Part shown: one piece after another, positions 1-8,928 of the stretch
How positions within the stretch are numbered: position 1 is the first letter of the stretch
Layout of the letters: the number at the start of each line of letters is the position of its first letter
Assembly (NCBI RefSeq): GCF_018842675.1
Contig: NZ_JAGTWO010000004.1
Coordinates: 2,356,001 to 2,420,000, forward strand
DNA: 64,000 nucleotides
Origin: Candidatus Pantoea bituminis
GTDB lineage: Bacteria; Pseudomonadota; Gammaproteobacteria; Enterobacterales; Enterobacteriaceae
Direction: 5' to 3'
Program-made: the position numbers and the translations under genes
The notes under the pieces: model-generated
What the model was told of the DNA's origin: nothing
The model's input: only the letters and a program-made list of their open reading frames with translations
The model's database searches: none

Positions 1-1288
1 CGGGTTCTGCGATATCGTTGGTGTGATAGATATTGGTTGATGCGCCGCTCAACGCCATGCCGTAAGCATTTTTGGCATTGGTGGTCAGCGCCGAATAGCC
101 AATGTTCACTTTGTGCGAGACGAAGCCGGTATCGAAATTGCCACGTAATCCCACCATGCCGCTCATGTTGTCTTGAATGCGGTTAGTGTTGAAGGTGGCA
201 ATGGTTGCATCACCGTTGCTGTTGGTGATCTTTGGCGTGGCGTAGTTGCCGGTTTCATGGGCATGCTGCGCGCCCAAGCCTGCGTAAGCTGTCCAGTTAT
301 TAGTGATATCGTATTCCGCTTTGGCGATACCAAATTCGGACTCCATATCGCTGTACACCCATTTTTGGCTGTAGTTATGCGAGTTTGACGGCACCGCAGG
401 AATAAAGTCGATACCGCTGATGTTCACGCCTAATCCACCGTCGTGGAAGGTCTTTTTCTGATAACCCACATCAAGTGACGTGCGCAGACGATCGCCCCGA
501 TAATCAAGGCCGATCGACGCGGCGGTGGTTCTTTTCTTCTCGTCATCTACGCCGGTTTCACCTTCACGATGCACCGCGTTCACCCGCACACCGAACTGGT
601 TGTTATCGCCAAAGCGTCGACCGATATCGACATTGGTCCCCACCTGCGAGGAGGTGGTGTAATCCACGCCGACGCGCGTCAAAGGCACATCATCTGCATG
701 TTTCGGTTCAAGGTTGATCATACCGCCAACCGCGCCGGTGGCTGAGCCGTTCAGCAAACTGTTTGCACCTTTAAAGATCTCAACGCGATCGATCAACGCC
801 GTATCCATTACCTGACGTGGCACCACGCCGGGCAAGCCGCCAAAGGTCATGTCATCGCCATCCATCAGGAAGCCACGGATGCGGTAGCTTTCAGCAAAGT
901 TGCCGTAGCCCTTCACGCTCTGCACGCCAGCATCGTTTTTCACCACGTCAGCGATGGTATGCGCCTGCTGGTCCTGGATCATTTTTGAGGTAAAGCCGAT
1001 GACGTTGAACGGCACGTCCATCGCTTTTTGCTCGCCGAGCATGCCCAGGCGACCGCCGTGAGCAATTTGCCCATCGAGATAAGCGGGCACCAAATCGTTG
1101 CCACCCGCTTTAAAATCATTTTCCGGTGTCGCCACCACGGTTAAGGTCTGTTCTTTATTGTCCGCTGCTGCATCACTGGCAGCGTTATTCGTCGTCGTAG
1201 TCTGAGCCATCACTGGCAAACAACCGGCGCTGACGAAAATAGCGAGCAGCGTCGGTTTGAATCCTGGGGTTGAAAGAAGTTGGCGCAT
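1..1288 (-). CDS. TonB-dependent siderophore receptor (3' end outside window)
   Basis: Outer-membrane gated channel that imports a ferric siderophore with energy from TonB-ExbBD. The reading frame is open from the ATG at 1288 to the window edge, about 429 codons, so the end of the beta barrel is missing. A signal peptide of about 28 residues ends in VMA-Q. A TonB-box-like stretch (EQTLTVVA) follows near residue 45, then the plug domain with the family signatures RIRGF and DRVEIFKGANSLLNG, and the first barrel strands. The Fur box just upstream fits iron repression. It resembles the FhuE/FcuA/FpvA ferric-siderophore group, but the ligand cannot be assigned from sequence. It is followed on the same strand by nothing else in the window and is separated from the APE operon by a terminator. 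Confidence 0.88.
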   Translation of the reverse strand, partial: MRQLLSTPGFKPTLLAIFVSAGCLPVMAQTTTTNNAASDAAADNKEQTLTVVATPENDFKAGGNDLVPAYLDGQIAHGGRLGMLGEQKAMDVPFNVIGFTSKMIQDQQAHTIADVVKNDAGVQSVKGYGNFAESYRIRGFLMDGDDMTFGGLPGVVPRQVMDTALIDRVEIFKGANSLLNGSATGAVGGMINLEPKHADDVPLTRVGVDYTTSSQVGTNVDIGRRFGDNNQFGVRVNAVHREGETGVDDEKKRTTAASIGLDYRGDRLRTSLDVGYQKKTFHDGGLGVNISGIDFIPAVPSNSHNYSQKWVYSDMESEFGIAKAEYDITNNWTAYAGLGAQHAHETGNYATPKITNSNGDATIATFNTNRIQDNMSGMVGLRGNFDTGFVSHKVNIGYSALTTNAKNAYGMALSGASTNIYHTNDIAEP

Positions 1289-1310
1289 CGTCGTTCCCTA
1301 ATGGTAAATA

Positions 1311-1330
1311 TACTGAGAATCATTATTATT
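1311..1330 (-). promoter_or_regulatory. Probable Fur box upstream of the siderophore receptor
   Basis: The plus strand reads TACTGAGAATCATTATTATT, which keeps the GAGAATCATTATT core typical of Fur sites (consensus GATAATGATAATCATTATC). It lies about 23-42 bp upstream of the receptor ATG, where it would cover the promoter. Iron-dependent repression is inferred from family knowledge. Confidence 0.7.
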
Positions 1331-1411
1331 GCGGTTTGCGATTATGCGCGGGGCGGAAGTGAATGCAAGAAAAATCTTATGCTAAAGCGCAGGATTTACA
1401 GTCTGATAACG

Positions 1412-1448
1412 GATGAAAAAACAGTGAAGGCGCTGCCGAAGCAGCGCA
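1412..1448 (-). terminator. Intrinsic terminator of the aryl-polyene operon
   Basis: On the minus strand, just after the apeR stop, a perfect GCGCTGC/GCAGCGC stem (1430-1436 with 1441-1447) with a TTCG loop is followed by CTTCACTGTTTTTTC. This is the expected end of the long minus-strand transcript. Confidence 0.75.
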
Positions 1449-1453
1449 CTTGA

Positions 1454-2689
1454 TCAGGCGTCGCGCCAGCGTTTGAAGATAAGCGAGGTATTAATGCCGC
1501 CAAAGGCGAAATTGTTGGTCTGGATAAAATCGGTTTCCAGCTTACGCGGCTCACCGATAATGTAGTCCAGCGCACCGCATTCTTGTGCAGGCTGCGTCAG
1601 ATTCAGCGTCGGTGCAAACCAGCCTTCGCGCATCATCTGAATGCTCATCCAGGCTTCCAGCGCACCGCACGCGCCCAGCGTGTGACCAAAATAGGATTTC
1701 AACGAAGAGACGGGCGTTTGGTCGCCAAACACGGCTGCAGTTGCCAGGCTTTCAGCAATATCACCCCGATCGGTGGCTGTGCCGTGCGCATTAATATAGC
1801 CAATTTGTGAGGCTTCCAGCCCGGCACTTTTCAGTGCACGCTCAATGCAGATTTGCATGGTTTCGCGCTGCGGCTGCGTAATATGTGCCGCATCGCAATT
1901 GGTGTGGAACCCCACCAGCTCGGCGTAAATTGTTGCGCCACGCGCCTGCGCATGTTCCAGCGATTCGAGAATCAGGGTACCCGCACCTTCGCCAATCACC
2001 AATCCATCACGATGCTGATCGAATGGCGAAGGGGTACTTTGCGGTGCGTCATTGCGCTGGCTGGTGGCAAATAGCGTATCGAATACCGCCGCTTCAGAAG
2101 GACATAACTCCTCTGCGCCACCGGCTACCATCACCGTTTGGTAGCCGTGGCGAATCGCTTCCCACGCATAGCCAATCGCCTGGCTGCCCGAGGTACAGGC
2201 GCTGGAAGTGGGGATCACACGACCACGTAAACCAAAAAACAGACCGGCATTCACGGCGGCGGTGTGCGGCATCATCTGCACATAGGTGGTGCCGGTAATA
2301 TTGTTGGTGTGCTTTTCAGTCAGCATAGTGGCGAATTCGCTCACCGGCCCGGTGCTGCCGGTGGAAGAGCCATAAGCAATGCCGGTTTCACCATTGGTCA
2401 GTACCGGATGATCGATCAGCCCAGCCTGTTCCAAAGCCAGTTCGGTGGCGCGGGTAGCCAGCAGCGAGACGCGGCCCATGGCGCGAATACGTTTACGGGT
2501 ATAGTGCGCAGGCAAGGTAAAATCATCAATCGGCGCGCCTAACAGCGTGTGCAGCCCATCATAAACTTGCCATTCCGGCATCTGCCGCACTGCGTTTTTA
2601 CCTGCAAGAATACGTGCCGCGACCGCCTGCCATTGCTCGCCAAAAGCGGTGACACCGCCCATGCCCGTGACAACTACGCGCTGAATCAC
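1454..2689 (-). CDS. apeR: Aryl-polyene beta-ketoacyl-ACP synthase ApeR
   Basis: FabF-type condensing enzyme of 411 aa, the last gene of the aryl-polyene operon. The full Cys-His-His triad is visible: Cys165 in SSACTSGS, His302 in NAHGTATD and His336 in KSYFGHTLGACGA, so it should be an active ketosynthase. In characterised APE systems this KS elongates or initiates chains on the ApeE/ApeF carrier proteins. Its ATG overlaps the apeQ stop by 4 bp (ATGA type), which implies translational coupling. The symbol follows the ape naming of E. coli CFT073/Xenorhabdus and is assigned by position and family. Confidence 0.88.
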   Translation of the reverse strand: MIQRVVVTGMGGVTAFGEQWQAVAARILAGKNAVRQMPEWQVYDGLHTLLGAPIDDFTLPAHYTRKRIRAMGRVSLLATRATELALEQAGLIDHPVLTNGETGIAYGSSTGSTGPVSEFATMLTEKHTNNITGTTYVQMMPHTAAVNAGLFFGLRGRVIPTSSACTSGSQAIGYAWEAIRHGYQTVMVAGGAEELCPSEAAVFDTLFATSQRNDAPQSTPSPFDQHRDGLVIGEGAGTLILESLEHAQARGATIYAELVGFHTNCDAAHITQPQRETMQICIERALKSAGLEASQIGYINAHGTATDRGDIAESLATAAVFGDQTPVSSLKSYFGHTLGACGALEAWMSIQMMREGWFAPTLNLTQPAQECGALDYIIGEPRKLETDFIQTNNFAFGGINTSLIFKRWRDA

Positions 2690-3417
2690 AGCATGCCTCC
2701 GTTAATCGAAATCACCTGACGCGTGACATAACCTGCAATGTCAGACATCAAATAGCTGGCTAATCCCGCCACTTCATCCGCTGCGCCCATGCGTTTCATC
2801 GGAATAATTTTCAGTGCTTCCTCAACGACTCGCGGTTCAAGCCCTTCCATGCCGGTATCAATCAGGCCGGGCGCGATGCAGTTTACGGTGATTTTACGTT
2901 TTGCCAGTTCAATCGCCAGCGCTTTGGTTGCGCCGATGATGCCCGCTTTTGCCGCGCTGTAATTGACCTGGCCGCGATTGCCCATCATGCCAGAAACCGA
3001 CGACAGTGTGATGATCCGACCGCCACGACGCAGACCAATCATGGGCATCACGCAGGGGTGAATCACATTATAAAAGCTGTCGAGATTGGTATGAATCACA
3101 TCATCCCACTCAGATTCTGTTAGCGCAGGGAAAGCGCCATCCCGGGTGATCCCTGCATTGCTGATAACGCCGTAATAGGCACCATGCTGCTCAATATCCG
3201 CCTCCAGAACGCTGCGGGTCGCGGCGCGATCGGCAACATCAAAACCCAGCACCCGCCCGGTTCCACCCTGCTCCACGATGTGCTGCAACGTGTGTTCAGC
3301 GCCCGCACGGTCGCGATTGTAATGCACCACCAGTTCGAAGCCGTCCTGCGCCAGGCGCAGCGCGATAGCGCGGCCAATGCCTTTACTGGCGCCCGTTACC
3401 AATACAGAACCTCTCAT
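2686..3417 (-). CDS. apeQ: Aryl-polyene 3-ketoacyl-ACP reductase ApeQ
   Basis: Short-chain dehydrogenase/reductase of the FabG type, 243 aa. The N-terminal Rossmann motif TGASKGIG (residues 8-15), NAG near 87-89, and the catalytic Ser140-Tyr153-Lys157 set in SSVSG...YSAAK are present. It ends in the FabG-like INGGML. It should reduce the beta-keto group with NADPH after each condensation, feeding the ApeI/ApeP dehydratases. It overlaps apeP and apeR by 4 bp on either side. Confidence 0.9.
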   Translation of the reverse strand: MRGSVLVTGASKGIGRAIALRLAQDGFELVVHYNRDRAGAEHTLQHIVEQGGTGRVLGFDVADRAATRSVLEADIEQHGAYYGVISNAGITRDGAFPALTESEWDDVIHTNLDSFYNVIHPCVMPMIGLRRGGRIITLSSVSGMMGNRGQVNYSAAKAGIIGATKALAIELAKRKITVNCIAPGLIDTGMEGLEPRVVEEALKIIPMKRMGAADEVAGLASYLMSDIAGYVTRQVISINGGML

Positions 3418-3890
3418 GGCTGATTTCCTTGTGACATCAGTTGCTGTAGCTCTTCTTCATTCGGTTGATAGGTATTCAGGCGTCCGTTGGCCAGCAGCAG
3501 ATCGCCATAATGGATTTCGCCCTCAAAACTGCCCATCCGATCGTCGCGCATCAGTAGCCGCATAGTGATATCCAGCGTTGCGTTAGCCGGGAAATGGGGC
3601 TGCGTTGCCCGCCAGCCGCGCCCGCCCAACAGCATGCCTGGCTGGATAAGGATTGCTCCGGCACGTTTCGCTTGCCAGCCAGACCAGACACCAACGGTTT
3701 GCGCCATGATCTCTACGCCAAACCACGCGGGCAGTTCACCCTGCTGATTAAGAAAAGGAGCCAGCACGCCTGTTTTGGCCGTTGTCACTCGGCAATGCAC
3801 GCTTTCTTCATCCACCGCAATCAGCTGTTCGACCAGCACCATAGGCGTTTCATGCGGCAAAAAATCCGCAGCACAACCCTTAATTGTCAT
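3414..3890 (-). CDS. apeP: Aryl-polyene 3-hydroxyacyl-ACP dehydratase ApeP
   Basis: Hot-dog fold dehydratase of 158 aa related to FabZ/FabA. PHETPMVLVEQL near the N-terminus supplies the catalytic His, and GVEIMAQTVGVW carries the acidic partner on the central helix. It removes water to make the trans double bonds of the polyene. Together with ApeI it gives the operon two dehydratases, as in described APE clusters. Its start overlaps the 3' end of apeO by 11 bp. Confidence 0.85.
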   Translation of the reverse strand: MTIKGCAADFLPHETPMVLVEQLIAVDEESVHCRVTTAKTGVLAPFLNQQGELPAWFGVEIMAQTVGVWSGWQAKRAGAILIQPGMLLGGRGWRATQPHFPANATLDITMRLLMRDDRMGSFEGEIHYGDLLLANGRLNTYQPNEEELQQLMSQGNQP

Positions 3891-5040
3891 CGCACCGTCC
3901 CAAAATTAAACAGGTATTATTGCCACCGAAAGCAAACGAGTTGGACGCGATAATCGGACGCGCCAGCGGCTGAGAGTGCAGCAGCAGGCCGCACTCTGCC
4001 AGGCTTTCGTCGCGAGCGGCGACAGAAAAATCTTGCGCCGGCAACGGCAGATTCTCGCTGAGAATCAACGCGCTGAGCGCGGCTTCGCACACGCCCGCTG
4101 CACCGAGCGTGTGCCCGGTAAGGTGTTTCGTCGAACTGCAGGGTACATCACTGCCAAACAGGCGATGGATCACTAACGCTTCCATCTGATCGTTAAGCGG
4201 CGTCGCGGTGCCATGCAGGTTGATGTAGCCGATATCCTGCGGCGCTAAACCCGCCTGTTGCAGCGCCATGCGCATGGCGCGCTCTGCGCCCTCACCTTCT
4301 GGATGCGGCGCAGACATATGCCAGGCATCAGAAGATTCGCCCGCGCCCAACAGCGCTAACGGCTGCGGTTCTCGCGTTAACAGCATCAGTGCGGCCCCCT
4401 CACCAATCGAAATGCCATCGCGCTCACGGCTAAACGGCACGCAGCGGCGTTCAGAAAGTGATTCGAGACTGGCGAAGCCGTTAACCGGCATGCGGCTTAG
4501 TGAATCTGCACCGCCTACAAGGGCAACATCCGCCAACCCTGCAGCAATCAAACGTTCGCCGCTGATCAGCGCACGAGCGCTGGAAGAACAGGCGGTGGAG
4601 ATGGTATAGGCTGGGCCATTGAGTTGCAGATATTGCGCCAGAAAGCGCGATGGATCGCCCAATTCTTGCATCTGGTAATGGTAGTGCTGGCGATCGCCAC
4701 GAATCTGCTGATCGCCTTCGTCAACACCCGAGGTGCTGGTTCCCAACACGATCGCAACGCGATCGGCACCATATTTCGCAACAGCAGCATCCAGCGCTGG
4801 ACGAATTTGCGCTAACGCCGCCAGCAGCAGCTGATTATTACGGGTGTCATGCGCAGCAAAGGCAGCGGGTATAGCAGGCAACTTGGCCTCTACCGCACCC
4901 AGCCAGCAGCGTTTGTCCGTCGTTAGCCAGCCTTCATGCTCACGCATACCAGGCGCAATACCGCTGATCAGGTTCGCGGCAATCTGCTGATTATTGTTCC
5001 CAAGCGCATTGAGCATCCCGAATGCAGAAATGTAGATCAT
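3880..5040 (-). CDS. apeO: Aryl-polyene beta-ketoacyl-ACP synthase ApeO
   Basis: Condensing enzyme of 386 aa with an intact triad: Cys151 in ISTACSSSA, His276 in NLHGTATP and His310 in KHLTGHTLGAAG. In characterised aryl-polyene systems ApeO acts as a heterodimer with the Cys-less chain-length factor ApeC and performs chain extension. apeC is 9 kb upstream in the same operon. The ATG overlaps the apeN stop by 4 bp. Confidence 0.88.
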   Translation of the reverse strand: MIYISAFGMLNALGNNNQQIAANLISGIAPGMREHEGWLTTDKRCWLGAVEAKLPAIPAAFAAHDTRNNQLLLAALAQIRPALDAAVAKYGADRVAIVLGTSTSGVDEGDQQIRGDRQHYHYQMQELGDPSRFLAQYLQLNGPAYTISTACSSSARALISGERLIAAGLADVALVGGADSLSRMPVNGFASLESLSERRCVPFSRERDGISIGEGAALMLLTREPQPLALLGAGESSDAWHMSAPHPEGEGAERAMRMALQQAGLAPQDIGYINLHGTATPLNDQMEALVIHRLFGSDVPCSSTKHLTGHTLGAAGVCEAALSALILSENLPLPAQDFSVAARDESLAECGLLLHSQPLARPIIASNSFAFGGNNTCLILGRCDDN

Positions 5041-5609
5041 GATGCATCCAAATGTTGAATTTGAATCAGGTAACCAAACGCGTGCTGCTGAAGGGTGATC
5101 GGCTCACGGCGCTCGCCGCGTTGTAGATAGGTAATCTCCGTCACGACCTGGTTATCGGCATCTCGCAGCACGCGCTTCAATCCTTTGTCTTGTAGCGTCC
5201 AGCCGCGCGGCAGCTGTTTTTGCCATACCGCAATCGGCCAGTGACTCAACATAATATCGGCCAATACCTGACTGGCGGGCGGCATATTGGGCAGCGGCAT
5301 CAGCTGTTGCGTATGAATGCCCCTGGCATCGTAACTGACACGGAACAAGCGAATCCCCACCGATGATAAGCCCGCTAATTCTATTTTCTGCGCATCGGCG
5401 CTCAGCAACACCAGCAGCGACTGGCGGGTTCCTTTTATCTGGCCGGTTAACAGTTGCTGCTGTTGAAATGCAGGCGTGATGCCCGGCGGTGGCAGCATAA
5501 TCTTCACGCCAGGCTTCAGCCAGGCGGTAGGCTGCGTATTATCTGGCTTAGGGTTGGCGCAGGCGCTGAGCAGCAGACTGAATATCAACATCATCGCTGC
5601 GCGAATCAT
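5037..5609 (-). CDS. apeN: DUF3261 lipoprotein ApeN of the aryl-polyene operon
   Basis: Protein of 190 aa with a lipoprotein signal: a short hydrophobic stretch ending in LLLSAC, with lipidated Cys near residue 17 followed by ANP. The body matches the DUF3261 type found in APE clusters. It probably sits in the envelope and helps move or anchor the arylpolyene lipid to the outer membrane along with ApeL and ApeM. That role is inferred from context. The ATG lies inside the given 3' end of apeM (see that entry). Confidence 0.78.
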   Translation of the reverse strand: MIRAAMMLIFSLLLSACANPKPDNTQPTAWLKPGVKIMLPPPGITPAFQQQQLLTGQIKGTRQSLLVLLSADAQKIELAGLSSVGIRLFRVSYDARGIHTQQLMPLPNMPPASQVLADIMLSHWPIAVWQKQLPRGWTLQDKGLKRVLRDADNQVVTEITYLQRGERREPITLQQHAFGYLIQIQHLDAS

Positions 5610-7932
5610 CTTTTTTCCTCAATTTAGTGGGCCGCATGGCCAGCGGTGAGAGCAGAAAGGCGCTAAAAATACCGCTGCACAACACGGTACCAAAACCAGC
5701 AATGGCGCTGGTGCTGCTGAAAACCAACATGCCCAACGTCAGCAACGTTGTCATCATCGCCAGCGAGACCGCCAACAGTGAAGTCAGCGGCGTACCCTGC
5801 GGATTGCTAAAGAACAAGGTGTAATTAATGCCAATGCCCAGCACCAGAATCAATGCCAACAGCGCGAACAGATTCAATGACGCGCCCATCCAGCCCAACG
5901 TTGCCAACGCGGTTGCCAGCGACAGCAATGAAGGCAATGCACTGCGCAAACCCGCTTTAAGGCCTAAACGCAGCACGTAGCTCAGCGCAATCAGCGCTAA
6001 CGCCAGCAACAGTAAGCCGCTCAACAGCGAGCGCCAGAAGCTGAAAAGCGTATCGTAGCTGGCCTTACGATCGACCCAACTTACGCCTGGATATTTTTGC
6101 GCCAGCGCACTGAGCGCCGCGCTATTTTTTACGCCGCTGGTCGGCACCAGCACGCCGCTGCGCCCGTCAGGCAGCGACAGCCATAACAGTCGCCAGCCTT
6201 CACTCAGCGGACTGTTCAGCCAGGCTTCTGGCGTTACCGTCATCGGTTGAAGATCGGGTGCGGGCACGCTGATCCCCGCCTGTTTTAGCCGCGCCACGAT
6301 CTTCGGTGCGGCCTGTTGCAGGGTAGCAATGTCTTGTTGCTGCTGTTCCAGCGAACGTAACGGCAGTAAACGGAAGTTTTGCAGCACACCTTGCTGCTGC
6401 GCCTGTTTTAAATCTGGCACCAGCTGCGCTAAACGCTGCAGCGTCTGCTGTGCGTTATCGCCCCACACCACAAACCAAGTTTGATCGGCGCGTTGACCTG
6501 TCAAATCCGCCAGTTGGCGATCCTGTTCGAGCAGATGGGCCGGCGCGCTTTGTAGATGGGCAATATCATCATCCACCTTTAATTGCACCATACCGCCCAG
6601 CGCGTAAATCGCCATCGCCAGCGGCAAGCCAATTCGCAACGCTTTGCGGCGACGCCACGCGGCTAACCAGCGCGCAAGCGGCACCATCAACGGCACAGGA
6701 CGAACCGGTAAACCGCGCACCAACCACGGATAGAGAAAAATCACCGTTAAACAGGATGCCGTTAAACCGCTGGCCGCAAAAACCGCCAACTGACGCAGAC
6801 CCGGAAAAGGCGCCAGCAGCATTAATAGCCAGGCAATCGCGGTGGTGGCTAACGCCAGCAGCAGCGTACCGCGCACTTTGCGTAGACTCTGCCACGGCGT
6901 GGCGTGTTCACCATGTACCATGCGTTCGGTGAGGTAGTAGAGCGTGTAATCGGCAGAGATGCCGACAATGCTCAGGCTCATCACCAGCGTCATGATGTGC
7001 AGCTCGCCAAAACAGAGCAGCGTGGCGACCGTGCCCGCCATCGCGCCAATGGCGACCGATGCGAGGCATAGCAGCAATGGGCGCAACGAGCGGAACACCA
7101 AAAGCACCAGTATCAACACGCCGCCCACGGTTATTGTGCCGAGTGTTTCAACATCGTGTTGCGCACGCTGGCTGGCATCATCACTGAACAGTACCGTGCC
7201 GCGCGTAAGCAGTTGTGCCTGCGGCCAGCGCTGTTTTAGCGCTTTTTCAAGCTGCCTGAGTTGCGACACAAGTTGATGGCTCTGCGTAATGCTAAACGCA
7301 TTATTTGCCAGTTCGCCATGCAGGAAATAGCCGCGTTGGCCTTGCTTATCCTGCACCGTTAGCCAGCCATTGTGCAGCATCATGCGATCGGCATTTTGCT
7401 GAAGTGCCAGCTGTGAGCCTCGTACCAGCATCAGCGGATCGTTTTGTAACTCCTTGCTGCCTACCCCAGAAAAGGCGGAAAAGAGTTGGCCTAACAGCCA
7501 ATCAGCTTGCGCATCGCCGCCGTTTTGCAATCGTGCACGGGTTGCATCATCAATCAGACCGTTACGATGTTGCCAGGCAAAACGGCCCCACTGCTGCTGC
7601 TGATTTTCATTGAGATCGCCCTGCACCTGTTTGAGTGCAGGCAAAGCGCGTAATTGCTCAAGCCACCAGCGCGCTACTGCGGGATCGTCGGTTTTTCCTG
7701 GTAATACCAGCCAGACCATTTGTCGATCCAGCCGCTGCATAAAACCTTCCTGCAACTCCGCAGGCGCGGCACCGAGGTTTTGCTGCGGCAACAACGCCAG
7801 TACGCTGCTGTTGAGATGGCTGCGCGGCAACAGCAGCACCAAGGCGACAGCTAACACCATGCAAACCACTAACCACAGCGCGGCGAAGAATTTATCATTA
7901 CGGCCCGGCAAAACGTGTGCGCTCCTCGTCAC
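5548..7932 (-). CDS. apeM: MMPL/RND-type exporter ApeM
   Basis: Large inner-membrane protein, about 794 aa, with two MMPL-like halves. Each half has one N-terminal helix, a big periplasmic domain and a cluster of about five helices (for example GVLILVLLVFRSLRPLLL and LLALILVLGIGINYTLFF). GISADYTLYY carries the acidic residue typical of these proton-driven pumps. It probably exports the arylpolyene lipid. The GTG start at 7932 overlaps apeL. The 3' end overlaps apeN by 62 bp, which is odd in an operon otherwise using 4-bp overlaps. Adding one base to the T6 run at 5611-5616 would end the protein at LRKKR with a TGA inside the apeN ATGA, so the extra tail is probably artefactual. Confidence 0.85.
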   Translation of the reverse strand: MTRSAHVLPGRNDKFFAALWLVVCMVLAVALVLLLPRSHLNSSVLALLPQQNLGAAPAELQEGFMQRLDRQMVWLVLPGKTDDPAVARWWLEQLRALPALKQVQGDLNENQQQQWGRFAWQHRNGLIDDATRARLQNGGDAQADWLLGQLFSAFSGVGSKELQNDPLMLVRGSQLALQQNADRMMLHNGWLTVQDKQGQRGYFLHGELANNAFSITQSHQLVSQLRQLEKALKQRWPQAQLLTRGTVLFSDDASQRAQHDVETLGTITVGGVLILVLLVFRSLRPLLLCLASVAIGAMAGTVATLLCFGELHIMTLVMSLSIVGISADYTLYYLTERMVHGEHATPWQSLRKVRGTLLLALATTAIAWLLMLLAPFPGLRQLAVFAASGLTASCLTVIFLYPWLVRGLPVRPVPLMVPLARWLAAWRRRKALRIGLPLAMAIYALGGMVQLKVDDDIAHLQSAPAHLLEQDRQLADLTGQRADQTWFVVWGDNAQQTLQRLAQLVPDLKQAQQQGVLQNFRLLPLRSLEQQQQDIATLQQAAPKIVARLKQAGISVPAPDLQPMTVTPEAWLNSPLSEGWRLLWLSLPDGRSGVLVPTSGVKNSAALSALAQKYPGVSWVDRKASYDTLFSFWRSLLSGLLLLALALIALSYVLRLGLKAGLRSALPSLLSLATALATLGWMGASLNLFALLALILVLGIGINYTLFFSNPQGTPLTSLLAVSLAMMTTLLTLGMLVFSSTSAIAGFGTVLCSGIFSAFLLSPLAMRPTKLRKKDDSRSDDVDIQSAAQRLRQP

Positions 7933-8515
7933 TTAATTGCGGCGGCTTAATGCGCGTGTTGCTGAGTTGAATGTGGGTCTTATCACCCTGCTTGTCATCC
8001 AAATCGATACGTTCGAGAAATTCGCTGCCCGCCAGATCGATACGATTAAATATCATGTTAAGCGGCGCGGCTTTAGGCGTGAGTCCCAGCGTCCAGCGCT
8101 GGTTGCCGTTGTCCTGAAAATCGAGCGTAAAGTTCTCTTTCAAGACTTTCTCATCTGCCTGAAACAGCGCGCGCAACAAATGATTGAACTGGAACATTTG
8201 TGGATTACTGTCTGAAGTGATGACTTGCGGCGGCTGATTATTCAGCGTTTGTACCATGCGCTTATCATCAAGCAGCAGCGTCATGACAAACGGCGTTGTT
8301 TGATGCCACCACAGTCCTTGTTGTTGCGCGATCAGCAGGTTGCCATGTGATACCAGCGGCTGCGCCATGCCGGAAATGGTGCGTGTTTGAACAAAATCTG
8401 CGCGAATGATCGGTTGACTGGCAAAGCGCTGCTGTAACTGTTCCAGCGTGACGGCGCTGGCCGCGCTGGCCGCGCTGGCCCACAGTAGCAAACTGGCAAC
8501 GATAATTTTTAGCAT
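7898..8515 (-). CDS. apeL: LolA-like periplasmic carrier ApeL
   Basis: Protein of 205 aa from the ATG at 8515 (MLKIIVASLLLWASAASA...). An N-terminal signal peptide of about 22 residues is followed by a LolA-type fold sequence. In known APE loci this protein is proposed to chaperone the lipid product across the periplasm, by analogy with LolA carrying lipoproteins. The start overlaps the apeK stop by 7 bp. A longer in-frame start exists upstream but would precede the signal peptide and is unlikely. Confidence 0.8.
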   Translation of the reverse strand: MLKIIVASLLLWASAASAASAVTLEQLQQRFASQPIIRADFVQTRTISGMAQPLVSHGNLLIAQQQGLWWHQTTPFVMTLLLDDKRMVQTLNNQPPQVITSDSNPQMFQFNHLLRALFQADEKVLKENFTLDFQDNGNQRWTLGLTPKAAPLNMIFNRIDLAGSEFLERIDLDDKQGDKTHIQLSNTRIKPPQLSDEERTRFAGP

Positions 8516-8928
8516 TCTTTCACCCCTAGGCGTTCCAGCAAAATATCGGGCGTAACAAAGCATAAGGTTTCTGTTGCCTGCTCCACCGCAACCTGCAAAG
8601 TGTGCGCTTTGGTGGTGATCTCCCCTGCCGCATTGCGGACCTGGTAGTCGATGCGTAACCGGTTTTCATATTCGGTGATGCTGGCGCTGACGGTGATCGG
8701 TTCCTCACAGCGCAGCGGCTGGCGATACTTAACGCGGGTGTCGACCACCGGCCAGATGTAGCCGCTGGCCGCCATTTCGCTGTAGCTGTAATTAATGCTG
8801 CGCAGCAGCGCTTCACGGGCCACTTCGAAATAACGGAAGTAGTTACCGTGCCAGACCACGCCCATCGGATCGCAGTCGTGAAAAGAGACCGTGAGCGCGA
8901 CTTCCACGGTATGCAGGTGATCAGGCAT
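8509..8928 (-). CDS. apeK: Acyl-CoA/ACP thioesterase ApeK (4HBT hot-dog family)
   Basis: Thioesterase of 139 aa from the ATG at 8928, chosen because AGGAGT lies 6 bp upstream and the family N-terminus is short. The 4-hydroxybenzoyl-CoA thioesterase signature is clear: FHDCDPMGVVWHGNYFRYFE, with the catalytic Asp. It could release the finished polyene or proof-read the carrier protein. The start lies inside the last codons of apeJ. Confidence 0.82.
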   Translation of the reverse strand: MPDHLHTVEVALTVSFHDCDPMGVVWHGNYFRYFEVAREALLRSINYSYSEMAASGYIWPVVDTRVKYRQPLRCEEPITVSASITEYENRLRIDYQVRNAAGEITTKAHTLQVAVEQATETLCFVTPDILLERLGVKEC